A DNA stretch of 64,000 bases. It comes from Bacilli bacterium (GTDB lineage: Bacteria; Bacillota_I; Bacilli_A; RFN20; CAG-288). The notes beneath the pieces are model-generated. The model was given only the letters and a program-made list of their open reading frames with translations. It searched no databases and was not told the DNA's origin. Of this stretch, positions 50,013 to 60,222 are shown piece after piece. The first letter of the stretch is position 1. Each line of letters begins with the position of its first letter. The stretch covers positions 1 through 64,000 of the forward strand of contig CAAGLY010000016.1 of assembly GCA_900770925.1 (NCBI GenBank). The letters run 5' to 3'. The translations under genes and the position numbers were made by a program.

Positions 50013-52742
50013 ATGAAACTGAAAGATACTTTAACAAGGCCGAAAGGAACATTCCCAAGGCGTGCCAATCTTCCTTCCTGGGAAGGAAAAATGGCCGAGG
50101 GATGGGACGAAAAGGGCATTTATAACAAACTCTTAAAAGAACACGAGAACAAGACCCCCTTCTATCTCCACGATGGTCCTCCGTATGCAAACGGACAGAT
50201 TCACTGCGGACACGCCTTAAACAAGATCATCAAGGATATCATCATCCGCAGCAAGAATTTAGAAGGCTATTATGTTCCTTATACTCCGGGCTGGGATACC
50301 CATGGCCTTCCGATTGAAAACCAGGTCACCAAATCCGGCGTCGACCGCAAGACGACTCCGCCGGCTTTATTCCGCCAGAAATGCCGTGAATACGCTATCG
50401 GGCAGGTCGAATACCAGAAAAAGCAGAGGCTCCGCCTTGGTGTCATCGGTGATTACCATCATCCGTATCGGACCTTAGACCGTGACTATGAAGCCGATCA
50501 GATCCATATTTTTGCCAAGAGGGCAAGGGATGGACTGATTTATAAAGGACTTAAGCCGGTCAACTGGTCCTGGTCGAGCGAGTCTGCTTTAGCCGAAGCC
50601 GAAATCGAATATAAGGATGTCCATGCGACAACCCTTTATTTCAAGTTCCCGGTCGAAGACGGAAAAGGCCTGTTAAATAAAGGCGATGCCATCCTCGTCT
50701 GGACGACAACTGCCTGGACTATTCCTTCTAACCAGGGCTTATGCCTTAACCCGAAGAGGGTCTATGGCTTATTCAAGACCGATAAAGGAAACTTAGTCAG
50801 GCTGAAGGATCTCGCACAGAGCCTGAAAGAGAAAGTCGGATTCAAGGAAAGGGAGCTTCTTAAGGAGTTCACCGGAAAAGACGCTGAAGGCATCCTTGTC
50901 CGTCATCCTTATCAGGACCGTCTTGTTCCTTGCTGTGCTGATGACTATGTCACTTCCGATTCCGGTACTGGTATTGTCCACCTTGGCCCGGGCCATGGTG
51001 CTGACGACTACCGTGTCGCAAAGAAATACCATCTTCCGATTGTCTGCACCGTCGATCCGAAAGGCTATAGGGTCGATTCCGGTGACGAAGTCAACGGAAG
51101 GTTCTATGAAGATGCCGGAAATAAGGTTCTCGGAATCTTGAAAGAGAACGGAAACCTTTTAGCAACCGAAGAAATCGTCCACGCCTATCCGCATGACTGG
51201 CGGACAAAGAAGCCGACCATCTTCCGTGCAACCACCCAATGGTTCTGCTCCATCACGAAAATCAAGGATAAGCTGTTAGAGGAAGCCGATAAGGTCAAGT
51301 ATCTCCCTGTCTGGGGAAAGACCCGCTTTAAGAACAGGCTAAGCGACCGGGATGACTGGTGTATTTCCCGTCAGCGCCTCTGGGGTGTTCCGATTCCGAT
51401 CTTCTACGGAGAAGATGGTGAGCCCTTAAGGGATAAGGTCCTCTTCGATTACATCGAGAAGCTCTTCCGCGAGAACGGAAGCGATATCTGGTATGAATGG
51501 CCGATTGAGAAGCTTAGGCCAGAAGGATATAAGACTATCCATTCTCCTAATGGTATCTTCACAAAGGAGAAAGACATCAGGGATGTCTGGTTCGACTCTG
51601 GTTCTTCCTTCTTAGCTAGCGATATCAATTACCATCATCCTTTCCCTGCCGACCTTTACTTTGAAGGTAATGACCAGTACCGCGGATGGTACAACTCCTC
51701 GATGATTCTTTCCGTTGCTTATACCGGAATTTCTCCGTATAAGAGGATTCTGACTCACGGATTCATTGTCGATCAGAACGGAGATAAGTTCTCCAAGTCC
51801 AAACAGAACGGTATCGATCCGGTCGATATCTGCAATAAGTTCGGTGCGGATATCTTACGTCTGTGGACCACATCCATTGACTTCACCACAGCCGAAATCA
51901 AGCTTTCTGTTCCGCTTCTCTCGGTCGTCTCCGATCAGTACCGGAAAATCCGCAACACCTTCAAGTTCAGGCTCTCTAACCTTCAGAACGATGATAACGG
52001 GGATAAGTTCGATACCTCCTATGTTCCCTCTTCTCTTTCTCTGACTAGTCGCAGGATCCTTAACCGCCTGAAAGAGGTCTTAAAGGACAGGAAGAAAGGC
52101 TATGACGAATATAACTTCACCAATGTCACCACTGCCTTAACGAACTTCTGTGTCAACGATCTCTCTTCCTTCTTCCTTGATTTCTCTAAGGATACCCTAT
52201 ATTGCGACGGCAAGAATAGTCAGCAGCGTTTAGAGACGCAGTACGTCCTATTTACCATTGTCAGGAATTTAGCCATCGCCTATTCGCCGATTCTTGCTTT
52301 CACGAGGGAAGAGGTCTATCAGACTCTCTCCTTCAGCGGAAAGAAAGAATCCGTCATCTTAGAAGACTATCCTTCCTTCGATGATATCGATGAGAAACTC
52401 AGCAAGGATTATTCCACACTCTTAGCCGTCCGCTCTAAAGTCAACACCAGGATTGAGCCTTTACGGAAAGATAACCAGATTCATTCTTCCAGCGAAGCAA
52501 GCGTCTCCTTTACTCCGGAAACCGAAGAGGAGAAGAAGTTAATTGAGGCATTAGGAGAGAAGGAAGTCGCCCGTATCCTGATTGTCTCCGGATTCAAGAG
52601 GGGAGAAAAGAACTCAGTTGTCTCCCATCCGGGAATCCGCTGTGATCGTTGCTGGAACTACTTCGACGAAGTTACCACGGATAATGAGGGAAACCATCTC
52701 TGCCCGCGCTGTGAGAAGATTGTCCATCCGGAAGGAAAGTAA
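50013..52742 (+). CDS. ileS: Isoleucyl-tRNA synthetase
   Basis: A class I synthetase with editing domain. The 909 residues hold PPYANGQIHCGHALN (HIGH region, about 55-69), the CP1 editing insertion (about 200-390, with GTGIVHLGPGHGADDY), and KFSKSKQNG (KMSKS, about 591). A C-terminal zinc site uses CDRC (about 876) and CPRC (about 898). GGAGG precedes the ATG. The leader is about 40-50 nt at most, so there is no T-box. The lspA gene follows after 3 nt. Confidence 0.97.
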   Translation: MKLKDTLTRPKGTFPRRANLPSWEGKMAEGWDEKGIYNKLLKEHENKTPFYLHDGPPYANGQIHCGHALNKIIKDIIIRSKNLEGYYVPYTPGWDTHGLPIENQVTKSGVDRKTTPPALFRQKCREYAIGQVEYQKKQRLRLGVIGDYHHPYRTLDRDYEADQIHIFAKRARDGLIYKGLKPVNWSWSSESALAEAEIEYKDVHATTLYFKFPVEDGKGLLNKGDAILVWTTTAWTIPSNQGLCLNPKRVYGLFKTDKGNLVRLKDLAQSLKEKVGFKERELLKEFTGKDAEGILVRHPYQDRLVPCCADDYVTSDSGTGIVHLGPGHGADDYRVAKKYHLPIVCTVDPKGYRVDSGDEVNGRFYEDAGNKVLGILKENGNLLATEEIVHAYPHDWRTKKPTIFRATTQWFCSITKIKDKLLEEADKVKYLPVWGKTRFKNRLSDRDDWCISRQRLWGVPIPIFYGEDGEPLRDKVLFDYIEKLFRENGSDIWYEWPIEKLRPEGYKTIHSPNGIFTKEKDIRDVWFDSGSSFLASDINYHHPFPADLYFEGNDQYRGWYNSSMILSVAYTGISPYKRILTHGFIVDQNGDKFSKSKQNGIDPVDICNKFGADILRLWTTSIDFTTAEIKLSVPLLSVVSDQYRKIRNTFKFRLSNLQNDDNGDKFDTSYVPSSLSLTSRRILNRLKEVLKDRKKGYDEYNFTNVTTALTNFCVNDLSSFFLDFSKDTLYCDGKNSQQRLETQYVLFTIVRNLAIAYSPILAFTREEVYQTLSFSGKKESVILEDYPSFDDIDEKLSKDYSTLLAVRSKVNTRIEPLRKDNQIHSSSEASVSFTPETEEEKKLIEALGEKEVARILIVSGFKRGEKNSVVSHPGIRCDRCWNYFDEVTTDNEGNHLCPRCEKIVHPEGK

Positions 52743-52745
52743 GAC

Positions 52746-53489
52746 ATGTCCGAAGCAAAAAAAGAAAAGGTCTCGCTGACAGGAAAGCTGAAGGCCTATT
52801 TCCCGAAATACTTCAAATCCTTAAATTACCCCTTCTATATTTCTAGGATTCTTCTCTCTGTCGGTCTGTTCCTTGTCGACTACTTCACGAAGCATGCTGC
52901 CTATGACTTTCTCAGTTCAAAGCCATCTGGATACGTGTTAGAAAACTATATCCCAGGACTTATCGACCTGACCTTAGTCGGAAACCAGGGAGCTGCCTGG
53001 GGTTCCTTCTCCGGAAAGAGGTGGGCCCTTGTCATTATCTCTTCCATTGCCTCTGTTAGGCTGACGATCAACCTCCTCTTCCGTTTCACTGCCTATAACA
53101 AGGTCTTAAGGGTAGGTGTTACCCTTATGCTGCCTGGCGCTGCCGGAAACCTCGTTGACCGTATCGGATTCCTTGCCCAGAAAGGTATCTATAAGAACGG
53201 AGTAGTCGATTTCCTCCGGTTCCACTTCTGGCAGGACTTCCCAATCTGCAATATCGCGGACTACTGTCTCTCTGTGGGTGTTGTTGTCCTTATTGTCGGC
53301 TTTGTCAGGGAATTCATCAAGGAATACAAACAGATCAAAGCCGAAGAGGAAGCCGACAAGAAGAAAGCCCTCGAACAGGGAAAAGATGCCGAAATCAAAG
53401 AAGATGATCTGAATAAGAAGCTCTCCGAGCTTTCAAAGAAAGAAGACATTCCCCATGATACAGAAAAAGGAAGTAACGGAGAAGAATAG
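52746..53489 (+). CDS. lspA: Lipoprotein signal peptidase II with charged C-terminal extension
   Basis: LspA cleaves the signal peptide of lipidated prolipoproteins in the membrane. The 247 residues show four hydrophobic segments. VDYFTK (about 39-44), NQGAAWG (about 80), and the catalytic Asp pair in GNLVDRI (about 137) and NIAD (about 168) are all present. A tail of about 60 residues rich in Lys/Glu/Asp follows; typical LspA is near 160 residues. A lipoprotein gene at 61619 shows its substrates exist. It overlaps rluD by 35 nt. Confidence 0.93.
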   Translation: MSEAKKEKVSLTGKLKAYFPKYFKSLNYPFYISRILLSVGLFLVDYFTKHAAYDFLSSKPSGYVLENYIPGLIDLTLVGNQGAAWGSFSGKRWALVIISSIASVRLTINLLFRFTAYNKVLRVGVTLMLPGAAGNLVDRIGFLAQKGIYKNGVVDFLRFHFWQDFPICNIADYCLSVGVVVLIVGFVREFIKEYKQIKAEEEADKKKALEQGKDAEIKEDDLNKKLSELSKKEDIPHDTEKGSNGEE

Positions 53490-54384
53490 ATTAGATGTTG
53501 CCGTCTCCTCTCTCTTCTCTCTGACCCGCTCTCAGGCTCAGAAAGCCATCAAGGAAGGACGGGTAAGGGTCAATGACGAGAAGAAGGATTCTCCCTCCTT
53601 CAAGGCTAGGCCCGGAAGGACACTGACTCTCGATGCCCTTGATCCAAGCCAGATAAAGGTTCCGAAAAAGCCGACCATCGACGTAAAACTTAATTTCGTC
53701 TACCGGGATAAAGATATCTCTATCCTGAATAAGCCTCGCGGAAGGGTTGTCCATCCGGCTCCCGGACATGACAACAATACCATCGTCAACTACCTCTTAA
53801 ACGAAGACTTCTTCGATTTCGACGTCAACGACAGCGACGATCTGCGTCCTGGCATTGTTCATCGGATTGATAAGGATACTTCCGGATTATTAGCCATCGC
53901 CAATAACAAAGAAACACAGAGTATCCTCTCCGAGGAAATTAAGGAGAGAGACTTCCACCGCTGCTACTTAGCTCTAGTCTACGGAGATGTCAAGGATAAG
54001 CGGTTTAAGATCGATGCTCCGCTAACAAGACCAAACCACACAGAAAGAAAAGCTGTTGTCGACGTCTATAAGGGAAGAGATGCCATCACCCATTGTACCC
54101 TCCTTGCCACAACAGGAAAAGTATCTCTCCTGAAGGTCACCTTAGAGACCGGACGTACCCATCAGATCCGTGCTCATCTTGCCTATATCGGCCACCCGAT
54201 TGTCGGGGATCCCTTATACGGAAGAAAGGGCGATGAAAAGGTAGCAGGCAAAGGCCAGGCTCTTCACGCCTACTCTCTCTCCCTTATCCATCCAGATACA
54301 AGGAAACGGATGACTTTCTTTGCTCCGCTTGACGACTACTTCAAAAAACTCCTTGTCTATTTCTTCAAGACTTCAAGGAAATAA
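53455..54384 (+). CDS. rluD: RluD-type 23S rRNA pseudouridine synthase
   Basis: Converts uridines in 23S rRNA helix 69 (or a related site) to pseudouridine. The 309 residues begin with an S4 domain (about 10-65, SRSQAQKAIKEGRVRVND-like), followed by the catalytic HRIDKDTSG (Asp near 141) and RTHQIRAHLAYIGHPIVGD. Its start lies inside lspA, as is common in Firmicutes. It ends at terminator 54385-54410. Confidence 0.94.
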   Translation: MIQKKEVTEKNRLDVAVSSLFSLTRSQAQKAIKEGRVRVNDEKKDSPSFKARPGRTLTLDALDPSQIKVPKKPTIDVKLNFVYRDKDISILNKPRGRVVHPAPGHDNNTIVNYLLNEDFFDFDVNDSDDLRPGIVHRIDKDTSGLLAIANNKETQSILSEEIKERDFHRCYLALVYGDVKDKRFKIDAPLTRPNHTERKAVVDVYKGRDAITHCTLLATTGKVSLLKVTLETGRTHQIRAHLAYIGHPIVGDPLYGRKGDEKVAGKGQALHAYSLSLIHPDTRKRMTFFAPLDDYFKKLLVYFFKTSRK

Positions 54385-54410
54385 AAGACGCCTCAAAAGG
54401 CGTCTTTTTT
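54385..54410 (+). terminator. Terminator of the ileS-lspA-rluD operon
   Basis: AAGACGCC pairs with GGCGTCTT around TCAAAA, followed by a T run. Confidence 0.92.
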
Positions 54411-54527
54411 CCTTGTCTGTTCGTTTAATGCCATTAACATCTTGGAGCGGAAAAGAAAAGTGATTGCTGTTTCTCAGGAAATTCTTTTCCTCTATTTCCT
54501 TAAGGGTATTGAGGCGCACTTCCATAC

Positions 54528-54560
54528 AAAAAACATCCTTCCCCGTTTGGAGGAAGGATG
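54528..54560 (-). terminator. Terminator of the suf-mnmG operon
   Basis: CATCCTTCC (54534-54542) pairs with GGAAGGATG (54552-54560); on the minus strand six T residues follow. It lies 14 nt beyond the mnmG stop. Confidence 0.9.
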
Positions 54561-54573
54561 CAAAACCAGTCAG

Positions 54574-56457
54574 TTATTTCCGATACCGTACATGGAAGGA
54601 GAGAACATCGATATCGCTAGGATGGACATTCGTAATCTGCCTAGCCTGTCCTAAGGTCTTAGGACGGAGAAGATTAAGCTTCTCTCTTGCTTCGAGAGAT
54701 AAGCCATCCCTATGAAGGTAATCAAGATCATCCGGAAGAGGAAGCTCTTCATACTCGCTTCTTCTCTTTGCTTCCTTAAGTTCCCTCAGGATATAGCCTT
54801 CGTATTTTACCCTAGTCTCTGCTTTCAGCTCTTCCCGTTTAGAAAGAGCAGGAAGCTCAGGAACACATTCCTTTAATCCGGCATAAGTGACATTCTGTCT
54901 ACGGAGAGTCTGCTTCAGGTTCTCCGAACCGTTAGGTTTAGGAAATCCAAGACGGTTCAGATAATCGAAGATTTTCTGATTAGTCAGGATTTTCGTATTC
55001 TCAAGTCTAGCAATTGCACTAGAAATCTTCGCTTCGCTTTCCAAGAACCGTTCATAACGTTCTTCCGGAATCAGTCCGACCTGATATCCGTATTTCCTTA
55101 ACCGGGTATCGGCATTATCGCTCCGGGTAATCAGACGGAACTCACTACGGCTAGATAATAACCGGTACGGTTCTTTCGTCCCCTTCGTGACAATATCATC
55201 AATCCTGATTCCGATATAGGCTTCATCTCTCTTTAAGACAAGGGGTTCTTTGCCTTCAAGCCATAAGCCGGCATTAATACCAGCCCTTAAGCCAAGGGCG
55301 GCTGCCTCTTCATATCCGGAAGTTCCGGCAATCTGTCCGCAGACATATAATCCATCAAAGCCTTTGATTCTCAGGCTATGGTCTAGCTGGCTAGGCTCGA
55401 TGGCATCATATTCGATGGCATAGGCATACTTAAGAAAGCGGGCATGTTCAAGGCCATGGATAGAATGGACAATCCTCTCCTGAACATATTCCGGCCTAGA
55501 AGTCGAAAGCCCGTCGACATACGTCGACTTCCTTTCTAGAGACTCCGGCTCAAGGAAGAGCTGATGACGGGTCTTATCCTTAAATCGGACAACCTTGTCC
55601 TCAATGGAAGGACAATAACGGGGGCCGACCCCTTTAACAACGCCTCCATACCTAGCGGACTCCGAAAGATGCTCACGGATAATCTCGTGGGTCTTCTCAT
55701 TCGTATAAGTGAGATAACAGGGAACCCTGTCCTCCACTTTCCTGAAATCCGTGGTCTCATAGGAAAAAGCTAAATCGCCGCCTTGCCCGTATTCCGGTTC
55801 TAGGTCAGAAAAATCAATCGAATCCGGATCAAGACGCGGAGGGGTTCCGGTCTTTAGCCGGAGCCTATGAAGGCCTAAATCAGAAATAGATTTGCTTAAG
55901 CCATGGCTGGATTTCTCCCCGTCCGGCCCGATATCCGTAATCGTATGGCCTCTTAAAATATGGGCCTCCCTATGGGTGCCAGTTGCTAAGATAATTGCCT
56001 TGCAGGCAACAAAAGTACCATCCTCAAGGACAACGCCTTTGGCTTTCTTGTCTTCGACAACAATACGTTTGACTTCTTTCTCCGCAATATCGAGGTGCTG
56101 AACCGTAAGAAGATAGTTCTGCCTGTTGCGAGGATAGCCTTTCTTATCTTCCTGGGCACGGAGACAGCGTACACCAGGACCTTTAGAGGTATTAAGTTCC
56201 TTAATCTGAAGGAGTGAGCCTTTCCTATCGGCAACCTTCGCCCTGATACCGCCAAGAGCATCAATCTCCCGAACAACAATTCCCTTAGCCGATCCTCCGA
56301 TATGAGGATTGCAAGGCCTATTGGAAACCATCTTAAAGTTCCTGCAGAGCCTTAAGGTAGAAAGATTCCTCTTTGCTAGGCTATAGGCAGCTTCGACACC
56401 GGCGTGCCCGCCTCCGACCACAATCGCGTCGTAGCTTTCCTTAATTTGATTAAGCAT
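54574..56457 (-). CDS. mnmG: tRNA uridine-5-carboxymethylaminomethyl modification enzyme MnmG (GidA)
   Basis: With MnmE it modifies U34 of several tRNAs using FAD and methylene-THF. The 627 residues show GGGHAGVEAAYSLAKR (about 16-31, FAD binding), PCNPHIGGSAKG, and TGTPPRLDPDSIDFS; the C-terminal helical domain is complete. It lies 4 nt after sufB and so ends the suf operon. MnmE/MnmG do not need Fe-S clusters, so the link is positional. Confidence 0.96.
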   Translation of the reverse strand: MLNQIKESYDAIVVGGGHAGVEAAYSLAKRNLSTLRLCRNFKMVSNRPCNPHIGGSAKGIVVREIDALGGIRAKVADRKGSLLQIKELNTSKGPGVRCLRAQEDKKGYPRNRQNYLLTVQHLDIAEKEVKRIVVEDKKAKGVVLEDGTFVACKAIILATGTHREAHILRGHTITDIGPDGEKSSHGLSKSISDLGLHRLRLKTGTPPRLDPDSIDFSDLEPEYGQGGDLAFSYETTDFRKVEDRVPCYLTYTNEKTHEIIREHLSESARYGGVVKGVGPRYCPSIEDKVVRFKDKTRHQLFLEPESLERKSTYVDGLSTSRPEYVQERIVHSIHGLEHARFLKYAYAIEYDAIEPSQLDHSLRIKGFDGLYVCGQIAGTSGYEEAAALGLRAGINAGLWLEGKEPLVLKRDEAYIGIRIDDIVTKGTKEPYRLLSSRSEFRLITRSDNADTRLRKYGYQVGLIPEERYERFLESEAKISSAIARLENTKILTNQKIFDYLNRLGFPKPNGSENLKQTLRRQNVTYAGLKECVPELPALSKREELKAETRVKYEGYILRELKEAKRRSEYEELPLPDDLDYLHRDGLSLEAREKLNLLRPKTLGQARQITNVHPSDIDVLSFHVRYRK

Positions 56458-56461
56458 AGAT

Positions 56462-57883
56462 TTATCCGATACTATCTGTCCTATCGAATTTGATTAACTG
56501 GTTCAGCTCAACAGCATATTCCCTAGGCAGTTCCTTGCTGAACGGCTCAAGGAAGCCCATAACGATCCTTTGGGTGGCCTGCGCTTTTGATAATCCACGG
56601 CTCATCAGATAGAAGAGCTGATCCTCGCTGATCTTAGAGACAGAGGCCTCATGTTCAAGATAGGAAGATGAGTTATTGACAACATTGTGTGGAATCGTAT
56701 CACTATAAGAGTAATCATCGAGGATCAGAGTATCGCATTCCTCGTGGACTTTCGAATTAGCTGCCTTTTTGCCGATTTCAATTGTAGCACGGAAGTTGCT
56801 CGTTCCGCCCTGACGGGCGACGGACTTAGAGATAACGTTAGCAGAGCTCTCCTTTCCAAGAAGGATCCTCTTAGCACCAGTATCCTGGAACTGACCGGAA
56901 GAAGCGACGGCAATCGAAACCGTGGAGCCACGGCTTCTCTCGCCTTTTAAGATGCAGCAGGGATATTTCCTGCAGAGCTTGCTTCCGATGTTTCCGTCCA
57001 CCCATTCCCTGAGTCCGTCATCATCAACTATCGCACGCTGTGTGACAAGGTTAAGAATCGAGTTAGACCAGTTCTGAATAGTGGTATATCGCCTCTTAGC
57101 CCGTTTTCCGACAAAGATTTCGACAATAGCGGCATGAAGGGACTCTTTAGAATACCTTGGAGCCGTACAGCCTTCGACATAATTGAGCTCGGCATCATCA
57201 TCAACGATGATCAGGGTACGTTCAAACTGTCCGGACTGTTTGTTGTTGATACGGAAATAGGACTGAAGCGGCTTATCGAGCTTCACCCCCTTAGGAACAT
57301 AGATAAACGAGCCTCCGGACCAGACAGCTGAATTAAGGGCTGCATATTTGTTGTCCTGCGGAGGAACAAGCTTGCCGAAGTATTTCTTGAAGATTTCCGG
57401 ATAGAGCTTTAATCCGGTATCCGTATCAAGGAAGATTACACCTTTATCTTCGACTTCCTTTAGCCTATTCGAATAGACAGCTTCTGACTCATACTGTGTA
57501 GTAACACCGGAAAGAAACTTCTGTTCCGCTTCCGGAATACCGAGTTTTGAGAAGGTGGATTTGACTGTATCAGGGACATCTTCCCACTTCGAGGCAACAT
57601 GGTCAGAGACTCTTGTGTAGTAGGTATAATCCTGAAAATCGATAAAGTCTAAAGAAGGTCCGAAAGAAGGCTGATGATGGGCGAAGAACTCCTTTAAAGA
57701 CTTAAGACGGAAATCAAGCCTGAATTCCGGTTCATTCTTAATCTTAGAAATTTCCCGGACCGTATCTTCGTTCAAGCCCTTAGGAGTCTTAAGGATAGAG
57801 ACGTCCTTATCCTTGAATTCGAACTTGGAGCGGTTATCCTGGTCGACAATATCTTCGATATTATTTTTCGGTTTTACATCCAT
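56462..57883 (-). CDS. sufB: SufB, Fe-S cluster scaffold subunit
   Basis: SufB forms the SufBC2D scaffold where clusters are built. The 473 residues hold the beta-helix core (GGSFIYVPKGVKLDKPLQSY, ERTLIIVDDDAELNYVEGCT) and HEASVSKISEDQLFYLMSRG near the C-terminus, with conserved His and Cys (CT of EGCT; ECDTLIL). ATG 57883 is fixed by GGAGGAG upstream; the frame begins 8 codons earlier inside sufU. It overlaps sufU by 23 nt. Confidence 0.96.
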   Translation of the reverse strand: MDVKPKNNIEDIVDQDNRSKFEFKDKDVSILKTPKGLNEDTVREISKIKNEPEFRLDFRLKSLKEFFAHHQPSFGPSLDFIDFQDYTYYTRVSDHVASKWEDVPDTVKSTFSKLGIPEAEQKFLSGVTTQYESEAVYSNRLKEVEDKGVIFLDTDTGLKLYPEIFKKYFGKLVPPQDNKYAALNSAVWSGGSFIYVPKGVKLDKPLQSYFRINNKQSGQFERTLIIVDDDAELNYVEGCTAPRYSKESLHAAIVEIFVGKRAKRRYTTIQNWSNSILNLVTQRAIVDDDGLREWVDGNIGSKLCRKYPCCILKGERSRGSTVSIAVASSGQFQDTGAKRILLGKESSANVISKSVARQGGTSNFRATIEIGKKAANSKVHEECDTLILDDYSYSDTIPHNVVNNSSSYLEHEASVSKISEDQLFYLMSRGLSKAQATQRIVMGFLEPFSKELPREYAVELNQLIKFDRTDSIG

Positions 57884-58328
57884 GTTCTTTCTCCTCCTCT
57901 TCGTCAAAGGCTTTCTTCAGTCCGCGCCAGGAAATATTGGCGCAGGTTATCCGGCTAGGTTGACGGTTGACATTCTCAAAACACCTAGCATCGCCGATTT
58001 CCTCTTCATCAAAGGGTTCACCGGCAAGCCTCTTATTGAACTGATCCCTGATTTGATCCGCCTCTTCCTTAGTCTTTCCGATAACAAGCTCGGTCCTGAT
58101 ACTAGAGGAGGCTGATGAGACAGCACATCCTTTTCCGTACCATTTGCAGTCCTTGATGATATTACCTTCCCTTAACAGCTGGATATAGATATCATCGATG
58201 CAGGATGCAGAATCCCTATGGATCGTCACATAGCGGGAATCATCGACTTTTCCATAGTTGCGCGGATTCTTGTAGTGATCATAAAGAAGCTCACGCCTGA
58301 GATCGTTTTTATTAATGGAAAAAGGCAT
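57861..58328 (-). CDS. sufU: SufU, zinc-dependent sulfur transferase for SufS
   Basis: SufU accepts persulfide sulfur from SufS. The 155 residues have the zinc ligands Cys in DSASCIDDI (Cys near 43, with Asp), Cys in GKGCAVSSAS (about 66) and Cys in SRITCANISW (about 130). The 18-residue insertion between C2 and C3 that marks SufU against IscU is present. ATG 58328 is chosen because it matches the family start and overlaps sufS by 17 nt. Confidence 0.94.
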   Translation of the reverse strand: MPFSINKNDLRRELLYDHYKNPRNYGKVDDSRYVTIHRDSASCIDDIYIQLLREGNIIKDCKWYGKGCAVSSASSSIRTELVIGKTKEEADQIRDQFNKRLAGEPFDEEEIGDARCFENVNRQPSRITCANISWRGLKKAFDEEEEKEHGCKTEK

Positions 58329-59547
58329 CGAGAAAATCCTCCGCAGTCGAACAGGCCTTAACAAAAGCCTGGATATCATCTTCGGTATTATACCTATAGA
58401 GAGAAGCACGGACCGTGCCGGGAACATTTAAAATCTCCGGCAGGATCTTCGCACAATGCTGTCCGGACCGGACAAACACACCTTTAGAAGAAAGATAAGT
58501 AGCCACATCCTGAGGAAATACATCCTTGATATTGAAAGTAATGATTCCGGAATCGGCATCCTCATTATAGAGGATGGCGTTTCCGTTCTCCTTAAGTCCT
58601 TTAATCGCCAATTTGCGTAGTTTCCTCTCATGCTCATGGATGGCATCAAAGCCGACAGAGGAAACATATTCGCAGGCCTTAGCGAGTCCTAAAGCACCAG
58701 CGACATTCTGTGTTCCGGCCTCCCTGCGATAAGGGAAGTCATCGAGAGAGACATCACCCTTGGAATTGAACCGGGCATTCCTTTCCCCACCATAGAGAAC
58801 AGGAGAAATCTTCTCCAGCCTCTTCTTCTTTCCGTAGAGGATACCGATACCAGTAGGTCCGCACATCTTGTGCCCGGAGAAAGCAAGGAAGTCGACGTCA
58901 CTGTCCTTCACATCGATTTTCCTATGCGGAGCAGACTGAGCAGCATCATCGACATAGATAGCCCCGACAGAATGGGCAAGGGAAGCGAATTCTTTTACAG
59001 GGAGGGAATATCCCATAACATTGCTTACGCTTGCTAAAGAAACAACTTTTGTTTTATTAGATAAGGATTTCTTAAAGTTCTCCACAGTTAAACGGCCATG
59101 ATCATCTAAGGGAACATATTTAATTACCGCCTTAGTGAGCTTGGCGACATTGAACCAAGGTAGCACATTCGAGGCGTGCTCCTCAGGAGAAATCAGAATC
59201 TCATCGCCGGGATTAAACAGAGAAAGAAGCCCGTAGGCGATTTCATTCCTTCCCCTAGTATCACCGGAAGTAAAACAGGTCTCCTCAAAATCGGAGTTGA
59301 TGAAACGGGCAATAGTTTTTCTCGCATTATCAAAAGCCCTGTCGGCCTGATGGGCAAGAGAATAGTCTCCCCGGCGAGTGTTGGCCGTGAAGTTCTTGTA
59401 GTAGTCATTCTCCGCTTCGATGACTGAATAAGGCTTAAAAGTTGTAGCCGAGTTATCTAAGTAAACTAAAGGCATCCCTTCATAGAGGGAGTCATGGTCG
59501 TTATACCTAGGGAAATCTTTCCGAATCTGTTTCGGATCAAGACTCAT
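58312..59547 (-). CDS. sufS: Cysteine desulfurase SufS
   Basis: A PLP enzyme that takes sulfur from cysteine. The 411 residues show the PLP Lys in FSGHKMCGPTG (about 229), conserved His/Asp residues in VDDAAQSAPH, and the persulfide Cys in RSGQHCAK (about 370). It overlaps sufD by 4 nt and sufU by 17 nt, indicating coupled translation. Confidence 0.96.
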   Translation of the reverse strand: MSLDPKQIRKDFPRYNDHDSLYEGMPLVYLDNSATTFKPYSVIEAENDYYKNFTANTRRGDYSLAHQADRAFDNARKTIARFINSDFEETCFTSGDTRGRNEIAYGLLSLFNPGDEILISPEEHASNVLPWFNVAKLTKAVIKYVPLDDHGRLTVENFKKSLSNKTKVVSLASVSNVMGYSLPVKEFASLAHSVGAIYVDDAAQSAPHRKIDVKDSDVDFLAFSGHKMCGPTGIGILYGKKKRLEKISPVLYGGERNARFNSKGDVSLDDFPYRREAGTQNVAGALGLAKACEYVSSVGFDAIHEHERKLRKLAIKGLKENGNAILYNEDADSGIITFNIKDVFPQDVATYLSSKGVFVRSGQHCAKILPEILNVPGTVRASLYRYNTEDDIQAFVKACSTAEDFLDAFFH

Positions 59548-60218
59548 AACGATACCTCATTAAGATGCTGTTTTGCCAATTCGATATGCTTTTCATCCTC
59601 TAATTCATTAAGGATAGGCTGGAAATAACCGAAGGTAATCAGCTTCTTTGCCTCTTCTAAGGAGAGACCGCGGCTCCTGATATAGAAGAGCTGTTTCGGA
59701 TCATAGGCGCCGACTGTGGCACCATGACTTGCCTTCACATCGTTTTCCTTAATCAGAAGAGCAGGGGAGACTTCGCTCTTTGCTTCTGCAGAGAGGTTCG
59801 TGATTCTTCCTTCCTGTCTTGTGGAGCTGCCTTTAGCGCCATTGATGATTGTAGAGGCGCCAAGGAAACTAAGATGTCCGCTGCCGGAGTTGATTCCCCT
59901 CCTCTTGACAAAAGAGGTTGAAGAACGTCCGTTATGGGTGACATTGATCTTATAGGTCTTATCGTCCGTGAGAGCTAAAAGAGAGGCTAAGGAAACCTTG
60001 ACCGAGGAATTCTTGCCTAAGGAAATATTGATGTCTGTAGTAAAGGAAGAAGACAAAAAATCGACTAGGACAAGCTCTAAGCCTGTCCCCTCTTTAACAT
60101 CAATCTGATAGTTTTCCTGTACCTGATTATCCGAAGAAAGAAGATAGACGAACTTACTGTCTTCTTCGATGGTCTTAGGAAGAGTCAGGATGCTAGGATC
60201 GAAGCAGATATCCTTCAT
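59544..60218 (-). CDS. sufD: SufD, short form
   Basis: SufD pairs with SufB in the scaffold. The 224 residues cover the C-terminal beta-helix and the final helical region (ENDVKASHGATVGAYDPKQL, FYIRSRGLSLEEAKKLI), including the HGATVG His. The N-terminal half of typical SufD (about 430 residues) is missing. Genes of this short form occur in other small-genome Firmicutes. ATG 60218 sits 5 nt after the sufC stop, with GGAAAAT upstream. Confidence 0.9.
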   Translation of the reverse strand: MKDICFDPSILTLPKTIEEDSKFVYLLSSDNQVQENYQIDVKEGTGLELVLVDFLSSSFTTDINISLGKNSSVKVSLASLLALTDDKTYKINVTHNGRSSTSFVKRRGINSGSGHLSFLGASTIINGAKGSSTRQEGRITNLSAEAKSEVSPALLIKENDVKASHGATVGAYDPKQLFYIRSRGLSLEEAKKLITFGYFQPILNELEDEKHIELAKQHLNEVSL

Positions 60219-60222
60219 CGTC

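Noticed and set aside
54411..54573. Small gene between rluD and mnmG
   Set aside because: The possible frame overlaps the mnmG terminator and shows no ribosome-binding site; the stretch is a convergent intergenic region.
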